A DNA stretch of 64,000 bases from Candidatus Amulumruptor caecigallinarius (lineage in GTDB: Bacteria; Bacteroidota; Bacteroidia; Bacteroidales; Muribaculaceae): the NCBI GenBank assembly GCA_023665575.1, contig JAMPDQ010000002.1, positions 81,059-145,058 of the forward strand, read 5' to 3'. The position numbers were made by a program, and so were the translations under genes. The first letter of the stretch is position 1; every line of letters starts with the position of its first letter. The notes beneath the pieces were generated by a model. That model saw only the letters and a list, made by a program, of their open reading frames with translations, had not been told where the DNA came from and did no database searches. Shown here piece by piece: positions 27,225 through 36,430 of the stretch.

Positions 27225-27448
27225 GCTAAAACCATAAAGCATTTGTACATTTATTTTTCATAATGGACACAAAAGCAGAAGCAAAATTTGTGCAGTGAAT
27301 AATTGCATATTGTTTCATTGACGAAATATTGTTGCATTAGTAAAGTTATGGATTAATAGTTTTAATTAGAATTAGGACCCACGGCAATCTTTCGAAGGAT
27401 TTCGAGAATTGTCGGAAAGCAGATACGTAGTGATACGCATCTGTTTTT
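27225..27448 (+). ncRNA. Candidate structured RNA, about 224 nt
   Basis: The unit runs from the promoter at 27189-27220 to an intrinsic terminator: CAGATaCGTA (27420-27429), GTGA loop, TACGcATCTG (27434-27443), then five T. Before it, GGCAAT and ATTGTC close a second hairpin (27383-27413) with an inner TCGAA/TTCGA stem. The only ORF is 11 codons (27263-27298, MDTKAEAKFVQ). It could be a stand-alone small RNA or a terminated leader of murF-alr, though that gene has its own promoter downstream. No known class was recognised. Confidence 0.45.
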
Positions 27449-27532
27449 CGTTATAGGGGTTAACAGTTTAAGACACCGTTTCATAAAACGGGGAGTTATG
27501 CTGACTTCAGCACATAAGGCAATGCAAAAATT

Positions 27533-27564
27533 CTTGATAGAGTTGCCGTTTTTCATTATTTTTG
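27533..27564 (+). promoter_or_regulatory. Promoter of murF-alr
   Basis: TTG (27534-27536), 20 nt, TATTTTTG (27557-27564), giving a leader of about 40 nt. Just upstream CCGTTTCATAAAACGG (near 27475-27490) is a self-complementary family A terminus. Confidence 0.6.
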
Positions 27565-27610
27565 CAAACGGACACTTCCGAAGACATGCTCCCAAACAAG
27601 TTGAAACGCT

Positions 27611-30079
27611 ATGGAATTATCAATTGCCCGGATAGCGGACACATTATCACAACACATAAACTGCAAAGAAACAGTAATCAAACATCTGCTCACCGACTCA
27701 CGTTCGCTGGAGACTCCGGAAAACACGCTGTTTTTCGCCATTCCAACAAATGGGAACGACGGGCACCGCTACATGAAAGAACTATACGACCGCGGTGTGC
27801 GCAATTTCGTGGCCAACCATATTCCGCCAGCACTCGACGGAGTGACAGATGCCAATTTTCTACTCGTGCCCGATACGGTTGCCGCGCTTCAGAAAATAGC
27901 GACACGCTCGAAAAACTTCAACGGAAACATTTTGGCGATAACCGGTAGCCGCGGCAAAACCACTTTAAAAGAGTGGATATTCCAACTGATGGAACCATTA
28001 TCCGACATATCGCGTTCACCTCGCAGCTACAATTCGCAGATAGGCGTTCCGCTGTCAATGTGGGAACTGGAGCCGACAACACGTTTGGGAGTGATAGAGG
28101 CGGGAATCTCACGCACCGGCGAAATGAAAGCATTGGCAGAATGCATCAATCCCGACACGGTTATTATAACAAACATAGGTGATGCGCATTCCGAGGGTTT
28201 CAGCTCCCTCAAGAGCAAAGCAGAGGAGAAAGCAATCCTCGCCACAGCTCAGCGCACCACAACTGTGATATATTCACTTGAATATCCTGAGATTGCCGAG
28301 GCGCTTGCAAACGTTGCGTCCAATGTGGGGAGGCTCACATGGTCAACCAAAAATAAAGAGGCCGACATTTTCATCAAGGTCGAAAGCGGCAAGCCGGAAA
28401 CTCTTCTCACATATACATACGCCGGAAAGACATCTGCGCTGTCAGCGCCGCTTGAGACGGCAATCGACATTGAGAATGCCGCCCATGCGCTTTCGTTTAT
28501 GCTGCACAGCGGCTATTCGCCGGAAGTGATATCGGAACGGTTCCGGCATCTTCACAAAATCGGCACAAGACTGAATGTATCGGAAGGGGTGAATGGATGC
28601 ACCCTGATTCGAGATTCATATACATCTGATTTTTCATCACTCCGCCCGGCACTTGACTTTCTTCGCCGCCGCAAGACATCTTCGCAAACTTCCACCCTCA
28701 TTTTGAGCGATATTCACCATGAGTCGGGCAACACCGACACACTTTATGCCAATATAGCGGAGTTGCTGCGAGTGGCAAAAATCGATCGGTTCATAGGGGT
28801 GGGGCCGGCCATGGCCGCCCATTCGAGACTATTTCCGGAGACGGCGTTATTCTTTAACAACACAAAAGAACTGACAGAACAGATGTCGCCCTCCGATTTT
28901 CAAGACGAGACGATACTTCTCAAGGGATCGCCCGAGCATTCATTTCTTCCGGTTGCCGAGATGCTTGAGACACGCATGCACGAAACCGTGCTGGAAGTAA
29001 ATCTTGATTCCATAGTATCGAATTTCAATTACTTCCGCAGCCACGTTCCGGCGGGGACGGGGATAGTGTGCATGGTGAAGGCCTCGGGATATGGAGCCGG
29101 CAGCTATGAGATAGCGAAAACGCTCCAGGATTGTGGAGGAGCATATCTGGCAGTCGCCGTGCTCGACGAAGGGATAGAACTCCGGAGAAAAGGGATCACC
29201 ATGCCTATAATGGTGATGAATCCCAAGGTTGTGAATTACAAGCTGATGTTTGCCAACAAGCTGGAGCCTGAGATATATTCATTTGAGATGCTTCGCGATG
29301 TGATTCGCGAAGCTCGGAAAAACGGCATTACAGGCTATCCGGTGCATATAAAACTTGACACCGGAATGCACCGCATGGGGTTTGTGGAATCAGAACTGTC
29401 CGAACTTATGGATATTCTGTGTGACACACAGGAAGTGATTGCTAAATCGGTGTTCTCACATCTGGCCACAGCCGATTGCCCCGACATGGACGACTACACA
29501 GAGCTGCAGTTGGGCAGATTCCGTGAATACACCGACTATATGCTCGGGCGCTACAACCGGCCGATATTGCGTCATGTGCTCAACACAGCCGGAATACTCC
29601 GCTATCCGGAGCATCATTACGACATGGTGCGTCTGGGGATAGGGCTTTACGGAGCCAACACACTCCCGCCGGAGATGGAGAGTCCGCTGGCCGTGGTGTC
29701 GACACTTCGCACAGTGATTATAGCCATACGCGAACGCGACAAAGGAGAGAGCATCGGATATGCACGCAAGGGAATGCTGACACACGATTCGCGAATTGCC
29801 ACCATTCCAATAGGATATGCCGACGGCATGAACCGGCATTTTGGCAATGGTGCGATATCAGTGCTGGTAAACGGCCAACCTGCTCCCACAGTGGGGAATA
29901 TCTGCATGGACGCATGCATGATAGATGTGACAGGGATAGACTGCAAAGTGGGCGACTCAGTAGAAATTTTTGGAGTGAATGCGCCGCTGCAACGCATGGC
30001 AGACACACTCGACACTATTCCTTACGAAGTGCTCACATCCATTTCCCCCCGTGTAAAGCGAGTGTATTACCGCGAGTAA
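27611..30079 (+). CDS. murF-alr: Bifunctional UDP-N-acetylmuramoyl-tripeptide:D-Ala-D-Ala ligase / alanine racemase
   Basis: 822 residues, a fusion common in Bacteroidota. Residues about 1-455 are MurF: ATP loop TGSRGKTTLK at 111-120, NSQIGVPLSMWELE, IEAGISRTGEM, TNIGDAHSEGF and DSYTSDFSSLRPAL. Residues about 456-822 are the fold III PLP racemase: PLP lysine K490 in CMVKASGYGAG, GYPVHIKLDTGMHRMGF, HVLNTAGILRYP and the SIGYARKG/IPIGYADGMNRHFGNG region with the catalytic Tyr. One protein therefore makes D-alanine and attaches the D-Ala-D-Ala stem end in the cytoplasm. The usual N in the MurF ATP loop (GSNGKTT) is R here. Confidence 0.95.
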   Translation: MELSIARIADTLSQHINCKETVIKHLLTDSRSLETPENTLFFAIPTNGNDGHRYMKELYDRGVRNFVANHIPPALDGVTDANFLLVPDTVAALQKIATRSKNFNGNILAITGSRGKTTLKEWIFQLMEPLSDISRSPRSYNSQIGVPLSMWELEPTTRLGVIEAGISRTGEMKALAECINPDTVIITNIGDAHSEGFSSLKSKAEEKAILATAQRTTTVIYSLEYPEIAEALANVASNVGRLTWSTKNKEADIFIKVESGKPETLLTYTYAGKTSALSAPLETAIDIENAAHALSFMLHSGYSPEVISERFRHLHKIGTRLNVSEGVNGCTLIRDSYTSDFSSLRPALDFLRRRKTSSQTSTLILSDIHHESGNTDTLYANIAELLRVAKIDRFIGVGPAMAAHSRLFPETALFFNNTKELTEQMSPSDFQDETILLKGSPEHSFLPVAEMLETRMHETVLEVNLDSIVSNFNYFRSHVPAGTGIVCMVKASGYGAGSYEIAKTLQDCGGAYLAVAVLDEGIELRRKGITMPIMVMNPKVVNYKLMFANKLEPEIYSFEMLRDVIREARKNGITGYPVHIKLDTGMHRMGFVESELSELMDILCDTQEVIAKSVFSHLATADCPDMDDYTELQLGRFREYTDYMLGRYNRPILRHVLNTAGILRYPEHHYDMVRLGIGLYGANTLPPEMESPLAVVSTLRTVIIAIRERDKGESIGYARKGMLTHDSRIATIPIGYADGMNRHFGNGAISVLVNGQPAPTVGNICMDACMIDVTGIDCKVGDSVEIFGVNAPLQRMADTLDTIPYEVLTSISPRVKRVYYRE

Positions 30080-30083
30080 CAGA

Positions 30084-30155
30084 GAAATGAGAAATGAGAA
30101 ATGAGAAGTGAGGAATGAGGAGTGGAGAGTGGAGAGTGGAGAGTGGAGAATGGTG
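30084..30155 (+). repeat. Purine-rich short-unit spacer
   Basis: GAGAAATGAGAAATGAGAA, then GAGTGGAGAGTGGAGAGTGG: tandem 7-8-bp units right after the murF-alr stop. The following 30168-30256 contains a decayed family A copy (CGTTTCATAAAATTTGC and GAGTCTGTTTCATTTAT). Confidence 0.75.
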
Positions 30156-30290
30156 AATGTGTGAAGATCACGTTTCATAAAATTTGCAATAATCAGCTGC
30201 GTTGGCTAAATTTGCATAAACTCTTTACGAATTTAGAGTCTGTTTCATTTATTTTTCCAAGTCGCATATCAGACACACAAGCAAACAGAA

Positions 30291-31814
30291 ATGAAAATAA
30301 TCAACTCCCGGGGACTCCATAATATAGACAACGCCACATGCGAGAGTCAGCATATCAGCTCCATAGACCTCATGGAGCGTGCAGCCTCCGCCGTGAGCAT
30401 AGAGATAATCTCACGATTTCTTCCAAGCAAACGCATCATAGTGTTTGCCGGTCCGGGAAACAATGGCGGGGATGCCCTGGCAGTGGCCAGGATGCTGATG
30501 GAGCAAGGATACAAGCGGGTTGAAGTGTTTCTTTTCAATGTGACCGGCAAATTGTCGCACGACTGCGAAGAGGAATACAAGAGGCTCATAACCATAGATG
30601 GGGTAGACTTCACAGAGGTGACACACGCATTCAATCCGCCATATATAGGGAAAAACGACATAGTGATAGACGGGCTTTTCGGCTCAGGACTGAACGCACC
30701 TCTTCAAGGAGGCTTCATAGCGGTAGCAAGATATATCAACGAATCCGGAGCATACGTGATATCGATAGATATCCCTTCAGGATTATTCTGCGAATGGAAT
30801 GCCGACATCAACACGCGCGATGTGGTGCATGCCAATCTAACATTGTCATTTCAGCTACCCCGCCTTGCATTTTTCTTTGCCGAAAACTATAATATACTCG
30901 GGGAATGGAAGCTGCTTGACATAGACCTTGATGAAGAAAAAATTAAGGAGACAACCACAGATTATTTTGTGATAGATTCCAGGAACATAGTTCCATTGCT
31001 TCGCAACAGACTTCCATTCACCGGCAAGCGCGATTATGGATCGGCACTCATATTCGCCGGGTCCACCGGGATGATGGGTGCGGCGGTGATGTGTTCGCAA
31101 GCGGTGATGAAATGCGGTGCGGGGCTTGCCACGGTGCACAGTGCGCGCAACGGACTTACGATTGTGCAGACGGCGGCTCCCGAAATCATGTATGAGCCCG
31201 ACCGCAACGAACATTATATCACCGACATGACCGTGCACCATAATCATCAGGCAATAGCAGTGGGGCCGGGCATAGGCACACAGGAGCCAACAATCAACGC
31301 GCTCCAGGCGTTGTTACAACACACCACCATTCCGATTGTGCTCGATGCAGACGCTCTGAATTGTATCTCACGGCGTCCGGCATTGCTGGCATTATTGCCG
31401 CCTAAAACAATCATAACGCCACATATCGGGGAATTTGACCGTCTTTTTGGTGAACATGACTCCTCGGAGAAGAGACTACGCACGGCAATCGAGATGTCGC
31501 GCCAATACAACATAATTATCGTGCTTAAGGGCCACTACTCGGCCGTGGTGCGTCCTACAGGGAGAGTATATTTCAATTCTACCGGCAATGCCGGCATGGC
31601 AACAGCCGGAGCCGGAGATGTGCTTACCGGAGTGATTACAGCCTTCCTCGCCCAAGGTTATGATCCTGAATATGCCGCCACACTCGGTGTATATATCCAC
31701 GGGCTGGCCGGCGACCTTGCTGCCGAAGATTTGGGCGAATTCGGACTCACCGCCCCCGATATTGCCAATTATATAGGAAGAGCGATTCGCGAAACATTAT
31801 CCAAAAGAAAATAA
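30291..31814 (+). CDS. nnr: Bifunctional NAD(P)H-hydrate epimerase / ADP-dependent dehydratase
   Basis: 507 residues. It repairs hydrated NAD(P)H. The N-terminal YjeF_N epimerase (about 1-215) has SIDLMERAA, FAGPGNNGGDALAVARML and VIDGLFGSGLNAPLQG. The C-terminal ribokinase-like dehydratase has GSALIFAGSTGMMGAAVMCS, VGPGIGT, LDADALN, ITPHIGEFDRLF, VLKGHYSAV and the catalytic TGNAGMATAGAGDVLTG. The TAA stop is also the first three bases of a complete family A palindrome. Confidence 0.95.
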   Translation: MKIINSRGLHNIDNATCESQHISSIDLMERAASAVSIEIISRFLPSKRIIVFAGPGNNGGDALAVARMLMEQGYKRVEVFLFNVTGKLSHDCEEEYKRLITIDGVDFTEVTHAFNPPYIGKNDIVIDGLFGSGLNAPLQGGFIAVARYINESGAYVISIDIPSGLFCEWNADINTRDVVHANLTLSFQLPRLAFFFAENYNILGEWKLLDIDLDEEKIKETTTDYFVIDSRNIVPLLRNRLPFTGKRDYGSALIFAGSTGMMGAAVMCSQAVMKCGAGLATVHSARNGLTIVQTAAPEIMYEPDRNEHYITDMTVHHNHQAIAVGPGIGTQEPTINALQALLQHTTIPIVLDADALNCISRRPALLALLPPKTIITPHIGEFDRLFGEHDSSEKRLRTAIEMSRQYNIIIVLKGHYSAVVRPTGRVYFNSTGNAGMATAGAGDVLTGVITAFLAQGYDPEYAATLGVYIHGLAGDLAAEDLGEFGLTAPDIANYIGRAIRETLSKRK

Positions 31815-31966
31815 GAGTCTGTTTTATAAAAAATCAACATCAAGGGCGGCTTATTTTCAGATGATTTATTCAATCTCAGAGGGAACAACTTCTCGGTTGT
31901 GGCCGCGAGATTGGATAAATAAGTCAAAAAGAAGCCTGACTAAAGTATTTTTTCATTGACACAGAC
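31815..31966 (+). repeat. Family A palindrome, full length
   Basis: Left terminus GAGTCTGTTTTATAAAAAA follows the nnr stop codon without a gap. The core is TTTATTCAATCTCAGAGG, CTTCTCGGTTGTGG and GAGATTGGATAAAT. The right arm is the imperfect inverse of the left and ends in TTTTTTCATTGACACAGAC. The two arms can fold back over most of 150 nt. Confidence 0.8.
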
Positions 31967-32168
31967 ATAAATATTAAATAATTCAATCTTCGCAAGTTTG
32001 CGACTTGCGAAAAACAATGAGATTAGAGGTTAGAGGTTGTTTTTTGCAACAATTACATTGCAATTTTACAAATTTAAATTAATGCTTCATTCTGATAAAG
32101 AAATATTGGCATCGACCGGCCTGTTTTAACATTTTTTGGAGAATGGAGTCTAAAACACCAACATAATT
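31815..32168. other. Intergenic region nnr-DUF4831
   Basis: It consists of the family A element (31815-31966), a partial family B element (about 31988-32070: CGCAAGTTTGCGACTTGCG and TTAGAGGTTAGAGGTTG) and about 100 bp of AT-rich leader. No gene was seen. Confidence 0.6.
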
Positions 32169-33293
32169 ATGAGAAAAATAATCGGGCTGTTTATACTTGC
32201 AACAACAGGCATTCTGTGCACTGCAACCCGGGCTCAACAAACAAAAATACTTACCGCCGACAAACATAATGAATATGGACTGGTGTATACACTTCCCACC
32301 ACTGCCATGCGCATCGAAGTCACCGCAGAAAGAACGGTGAACACGGCCGGCCCATATTATCAATATGCCAAGAAATTTCTGCGAGTCGGCAATGCCATCA
32401 CGGAAGATTCCGAGCAATGGCGCATTACTGAAGTAAAGGTGACACCCATCGGAATATCCGATACTGAAAAAAAATATCTGATGCAGCTGAAGCCGGGAGC
32501 GCTCACATATATTTCTGTAAGCGACAACGGCATGCTTCTAGCAATCAACAAAGAGGTGGGCACATCGGCTCCGCAATCAGGAGATAAATCATTGCCGGTC
32601 ACTGAGATATCCGGCAAGGGCAGGAATAGTGAAGAGCCGGTACGGCGTGTGAATCCCAATGACTATCTGAAATATGTAAATGAAGATTTTCTTGCTTCTC
32701 AATCATCGGCGAAACAGGCTCAGATGCTTGCAGAGAGCATCATGGAGGTGCGCGACTCAAAGGTATCGTTGACCAGGGGGACCGCTGAAACGATGCCAAC
32801 CGACGGACGCCAGCTTGAGCTGATGCTCAAATCGCTCACCCATCAGGAGGCAGCTCTCACTGCAGCCTTCACCGGGACAACGGAAACGACTACGGAGACA
32901 AGGGGATACATGTATACTCCCGTTGAGAATGGATCCGACATATTATTCAGAATGTCAGACTTTGCCGGATTTGTTGATGCCGGCGATTATTCGGGCGACC
33001 CCGTGAACATCACGGTTGACATCACGCGCGAGGCAGAGCTTCCCGTAGACAACAAAGGGGAAGAAAAGAAGCTCCCGAAAGATGCTGTGATATATGCCAT
33101 CCCCGGAACCGCACAGATAACGCTTGAACACAAGGGGAATGTGATCTGGAGCGGTGAAATGGAATTTGCGCAGTTCGGCACAACATTCGGTCTCGCTCCG
33201 AATCTCTTCAGCGACAAAAGAGACCGCTCATATGCCACATTCAGCCCCGTTACCGGCGCACTTGTTGAAATCGGTTCAATCACAGAGGAATGA
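32169..33293 (+). CDS. DUF4831 family exported protein
   Basis: 374 residues with a signal peptide (MRKIIGLFILATTGILCTAT, cleaved near RAQQ). The mature part begins with EYGLVYTLPTTAMRIEVTAERTV and GPYYQYAKKFLRVG, the DUF4831 signature of Bacteroidota. It is predicted to be periplasmic and of unknown function. Its stop overlaps the xseA start (ATGA), so translation is coupled to exonuclease VII; I have no functional explanation for the link. Confidence 0.85.
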   Translation: MRKIIGLFILATTGILCTATRAQQTKILTADKHNEYGLVYTLPTTAMRIEVTAERTVNTAGPYYQYAKKFLRVGNAITEDSEQWRITEVKVTPIGISDTEKKYLMQLKPGALTYISVSDNGMLLAINKEVGTSAPQSGDKSLPVTEISGKGRNSEEPVRRVNPNDYLKYVNEDFLASQSSAKQAQMLAESIMEVRDSKVSLTRGTAETMPTDGRQLELMLKSLTHQEAALTAAFTGTTETTTETRGYMYTPVENGSDILFRMSDFAGFVDAGDYSGDPVNITVDITREAELPVDNKGEEKKLPKDAVIYAIPGTAQITLEHKGNVIWSGEMEFAQFGTTFGLAPNLFSDKRDRSYATFSPVTGALVEIGSITEE

Positions 33294-34600
33294 ACACTGC
33301 TTCGGGAAATTCAATCAAGTTGTCGGAGCTGATGCAAATGCTTGGCAACGCCATCAGAACCACCCCCGCGATTCAGGGAGTATGGGTTATGGCGGAGCTG
33401 TCGGATGTTCGCGTGTCAGGGGGGCACTGCTACATGGAGCTCGTGGAGAAAGACAGTGCCGGCACCACCCGGGCAAAAGTGCGGGCCATGATATGGAGCA
33501 GCACGTTTGTTGCGCTTCGCAACATGTTCCGCAACATAACCGGGCGCGACATTGCTTCGGGAATCAAGGTGCTTGTGTATGGCTCGGTGACACATCACAA
33601 CGTATATGGGCTTTCATTCAATATCACCGGCATAGACCCCTCATACACACTCGGCGACATGGAGCGTGTGCGCCGCGAGATTCTTGAGAAACTGACAAAA
33701 GCGGGAGTGGTGAATCAAAACAAGACACTTCCACCACCGGCATTCCCTCAAAGGATAGCCGTGATATCCGCACCGGGAGCTGCCGGATATGGCGATTTTG
33801 TGAACCAGACCGTCAATAACCCCGACGGATTCAAGATTTACATGAATTTATTTCCTGCGGTGCTTCAGGGCGACCGCACAGCCGAGTCGGTGATCAATGC
33901 CCTCAATATGGTGGAAAGCACCATAGACATCTGGGATTGTGTAGTGATAATCAGGGGGGGAGGATCCACCACAGACCTTGCCGGATTCGACGATTACAAT
34001 CTTGCGTTGCGCGTGGCCACTTTCCCTCTTCCGGTGATTGTGGGCATCGGACATGAGCGCGACAGAACCGTGCTTGATGAAATTGCCTGCGTAAGATGCA
34101 AAACTCCCACAGCAGTGTCGGCATATATCACCGACACATTGCGGGAAAGATATGGCCATGTATGCGAAATAATTCAGCGGATTGCGCGTTATTGCAGCGA
34201 CGCTTCAAAGGGAGAGCACCTGCGACTTTCCACAATCACCCAATCGATTCCGTCGCTTGCGCGCAACGCGATATATAGAGAAAAGATGCGCCTGCCCGGC
34301 TTCGTGGCCGGAATCACGGCATTAGTGCGCGAAAGAGTGTCAGCAGAAAATGCAACACTCACATCGACATCCGTAAAGATAGAATCGGCCGCCAAAGGAG
34401 CGATAAACAATGCCGCAACCAAAATCCGCCATTATGAAGACATTCTGCGACTACTCGACCCGGCCAACACGCTGAAGCGGGGATACAGTGTGACGAGAAT
34501 CAATGGCAAAGCCGTCACTGATCCCGCAACGCTGAGACCCGGCGATGAGATAGAAACAACCCTTCTCGAAGGCAAAATAATTTCAAATGTAAGATTATGA
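33290..34600 (+). CDS. xseA: Exodeoxyribonuclease VII large subunit
   Basis: 436 residues. An N-terminal OB fold (SLNF-type region reading GVWVMAELSDVRVSGGHCYMEL), then the nuclease domain with RIAVISAPGAAGYGDFVNQ, VVIIRGGGSTTDLAGFDDYNLA and VIVGIGHERDRTVLDEIAC, a long coiled-coil region, and the C-terminal LKRGYSVTRINGK. It degrades single-stranded DNA with XseB. The start overlaps the preceding stop. Confidence 0.95.
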   Translation: MNTASGNSIKLSELMQMLGNAIRTTPAIQGVWVMAELSDVRVSGGHCYMELVEKDSAGTTRAKVRAMIWSSTFVALRNMFRNITGRDIASGIKVLVYGSVTHHNVYGLSFNITGIDPSYTLGDMERVRREILEKLTKAGVVNQNKTLPPPAFPQRIAVISAPGAAGYGDFVNQTVNNPDGFKIYMNLFPAVLQGDRTAESVINALNMVESTIDIWDCVVIIRGGGSTTDLAGFDDYNLALRVATFPLPVIVGIGHERDRTVLDEIACVRCKTPTAVSAYITDTLRERYGHVCEIIQRIARYCSDASKGEHLRLSTITQSIPSLARNAIYREKMRLPGFVAGITALVRERVSAENATLTSTSVKIESAAKGAINNAATKIRHYEDILRLLDPANTLKRGYSVTRINGKAVTDPATLRPGDEIETTLLEGKIISNVRL

Positions 34601-34806
34601 AACCGGAATCATATAAAGAGGCTGTCACCGAACTTGAGGGCATCCTCGCCAAGATGGAATCCAACCAATGCGACATAGACTCGCTGTCAGCACTTACCAC
34701 CCGTGCGCTTGAGTTGCTGAAATTCTGTAAAGAGCGCTTGTTTAAAACAGATGAGGAGCTCACCAGATGTCTTGATGAGCTGAAAACCGCTCTTCAAGAG
34801 CAGTAA
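34597..34806 (+). CDS. xseB: Exodeoxyribonuclease VII small subunit
   Basis: 69 residues, with SYKEAVTELEGILAKMESNQ and IDSLSALTTRALELLKFCKE matching the helical hairpin that binds XseA. The ATG overlaps the xseA stop (ATGA). Confidence 0.95.
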   Translation: MKPESYKEAVTELEGILAKMESNQCDIDSLSALTTRALELLKFCKERLFKTDEELTRCLDELKTALQEQ

Positions 34807-34808
34807 CG

Positions 34809-36422
34809 TCAGGATTGGTGCCCGGCAATCAGACGGAGCAATGCCGGAAGAGCTTCGCTTGCGGGAATGTTTTTCACAACGAGTTCCTTCCCCTTGTACA
34901 GGCTGACGCGTCCGGGACCGGCTCCCACATATCCGTAGTCAGCGTCGGCCATCTCTCCGGGGCCATTCACCACGCATCCCATCACAGCAATCTTCAGACC
35001 CTTTATATCCAGGGCATCAACAGCTTGCTTCACATCATACAATGCTGCGGGCAAGTCAAAAAGAGTGCGCCCGCAACTCGGGCACGAAATATATTCCGTT
35101 TTTGAGATGCGCATTCTTGCAGCCTGCAATATGTCGAGTTCAAGCTGATAGAGCTCATCTTCGGAAAAGCCGGGGTCAGTCACCTTTATGCCCGATGCGT
35201 AGCCCGACAGCAGCAATGCTCCGAAATCCGCACCTGCTCGCACTCTCAGCTCATCGAGTGAGTCACAATTATATTTCAGCTCCACAATAACAGGGTCGGC
35301 ACAGCCGGATGCCACCATCACATCAATATCGGAAGCTACTCTGCCCAATTCTTCAGAGTTTGCCGACACAATTCTCACAATATCCTTCGAGCCGTCGGCA
35401 CGCAGATTCGGATATTCATTGAAACGCGCAAGCTCCTTGGTAGCGGCCATGGGGAAGAGCTTGGCAGCGGGAGATTTCGCTATGGCATCGTGCGCATAGT
35501 CGCGTGCCGGTCCGGGGAGCACTGTTCCGGGCTCAATCACCCTCACATTTTTGCGTCGGGCCACATGGTCGCACAGCAGTTGCGCCACGGGAATTTCATC
35601 TTCCGGAGGTTCGCTGAGCGACACGCGAATGGTGTCACCAAGCCCCTCATGCAGAAGCGCACCTATCCCCACAGCGCTCTTGATGCGTCCGTCTTCCGCA
35701 TCGCCGGCTTCAGTCACACCCAGATGCAGCGGGAAATTCATTCCTTCGCGCCTCATTTGCTCTGCAAGGAGTCGCACGGCCTGCACCATCACAACAGTGT
35801 TGGAAGCCTTTATTGAAATCACTATATCCTTGAAATCAATTTCAGCTGCGATTCTCAGAAACTCCATTACCGATTCCACCATGCCAGGAGCAGAGTCGCC
35901 ATAGCGGCTCATAATGCGGTCAGACAGCGAGCCATGATTCACACCCAGCCGCACAGCAGTGTTGCATTCCGCACACAATTTCAGGAAAGGGATAAGCGTC
36001 TCGCGGATGCGGTTTATCTCCCGGGCATATTCTTCATCAGAGAATTCTATTTTGCGGAATGTGCGCGCGGCATCCACAAAGTTGCCGGGATTTATTCTCA
36101 CCTTGTCGGCAGTGTGGGCGGCCACAAAAGCGGCTTTCGGGTTGAAATGCACATCAGCAGAAATTGGCACATTGCAGCCGAGCCGCTCCATTTCCACTCT
36201 TATTTTCTCAAGATTGGCGGCCTCCTTTACTCCCTGAGTGGTGAAGCGCACCAGCTTCCCGCCGGCGTCTACAATGGCTTTTGCCTGATTTGCCGAGCCA
36301 ATGGTGTCAAGCGTTGACGTGTTAGCCATCGACTGAATAAGAATCGGATGATTGCCACCGATATATTGGTCACCTACCTTTACGGACGATGCGTTTCTTC
36401 TTTCGTAATTATATATGAACAT
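34809..36422 (-). CDS. ispG: 4-hydroxy-3-methylbut-2-enyl-diphosphate synthase
   Basis: 537 residues from MFIYNYERRN; the reading frame stays open upstream but that part lies inside the PAP2 gene. It catalyses the sixth MEP-pathway step. The TIM barrel carries VKVGDQYIGGNHPILIQSMA and VRLGVNHGSLSDRIM; the C-terminal domain holds cluster cysteines in ISCPSCGRTLFD and GCVVNGPGEMADADYGYVG. Between them is the long insertion that makes IspG of Bacteroidota and plants larger than the E. coli enzyme (372). It is the last gene of an operon with a PAP2 protein and a RluA-type synthase. Confidence 0.94.
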   Translation of the reverse strand: MFIYNYERRNASSVKVGDQYIGGNHPILIQSMANTSTLDTIGSANQAKAIVDAGGKLVRFTTQGVKEAANLEKIRVEMERLGCNVPISADVHFNPKAAFVAAHTADKVRINPGNFVDAARTFRKIEFSDEEYAREINRIRETLIPFLKLCAECNTAVRLGVNHGSLSDRIMSRYGDSAPGMVESVMEFLRIAAEIDFKDIVISIKASNTVVMVQAVRLLAEQMRREGMNFPLHLGVTEAGDAEDGRIKSAVGIGALLHEGLGDTIRVSLSEPPEDEIPVAQLLCDHVARRKNVRVIEPGTVLPGPARDYAHDAIAKSPAAKLFPMAATKELARFNEYPNLRADGSKDIVRIVSANSEELGRVASDIDVMVASGCADPVIVELKYNCDSLDELRVRAGADFGALLLSGYASGIKVTDPGFSEDELYQLELDILQAARMRISKTEYISCPSCGRTLFDLPAALYDVKQAVDALDIKGLKIAVMGCVVNGPGEMADADYGYVGAGPGRVSLYKGKELVVKNIPASEALPALLRLIAGHQS

Positions 36423-36430
36423 TTCAAGAG

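Noticed and set aside
27263-27298. 11-codon ORF MDTKAEAKFVQ as a gene
   Set aside because: Too short to support by sequence alone; kept only as part of the candidate RNA.
27611-30079. murF-alr fusion as a sequencing artefact or novelty
   Set aside because: Both halves are complete and the fusion is a known arrangement in Bacteroidota.
31815-31966. Family A palindrome as a simple intrinsic terminator
   Set aside because: It is far longer than a terminator, recurs with conserved termini and core in both orientations relative to genes, and lacks a terminal T run at a fixed place.
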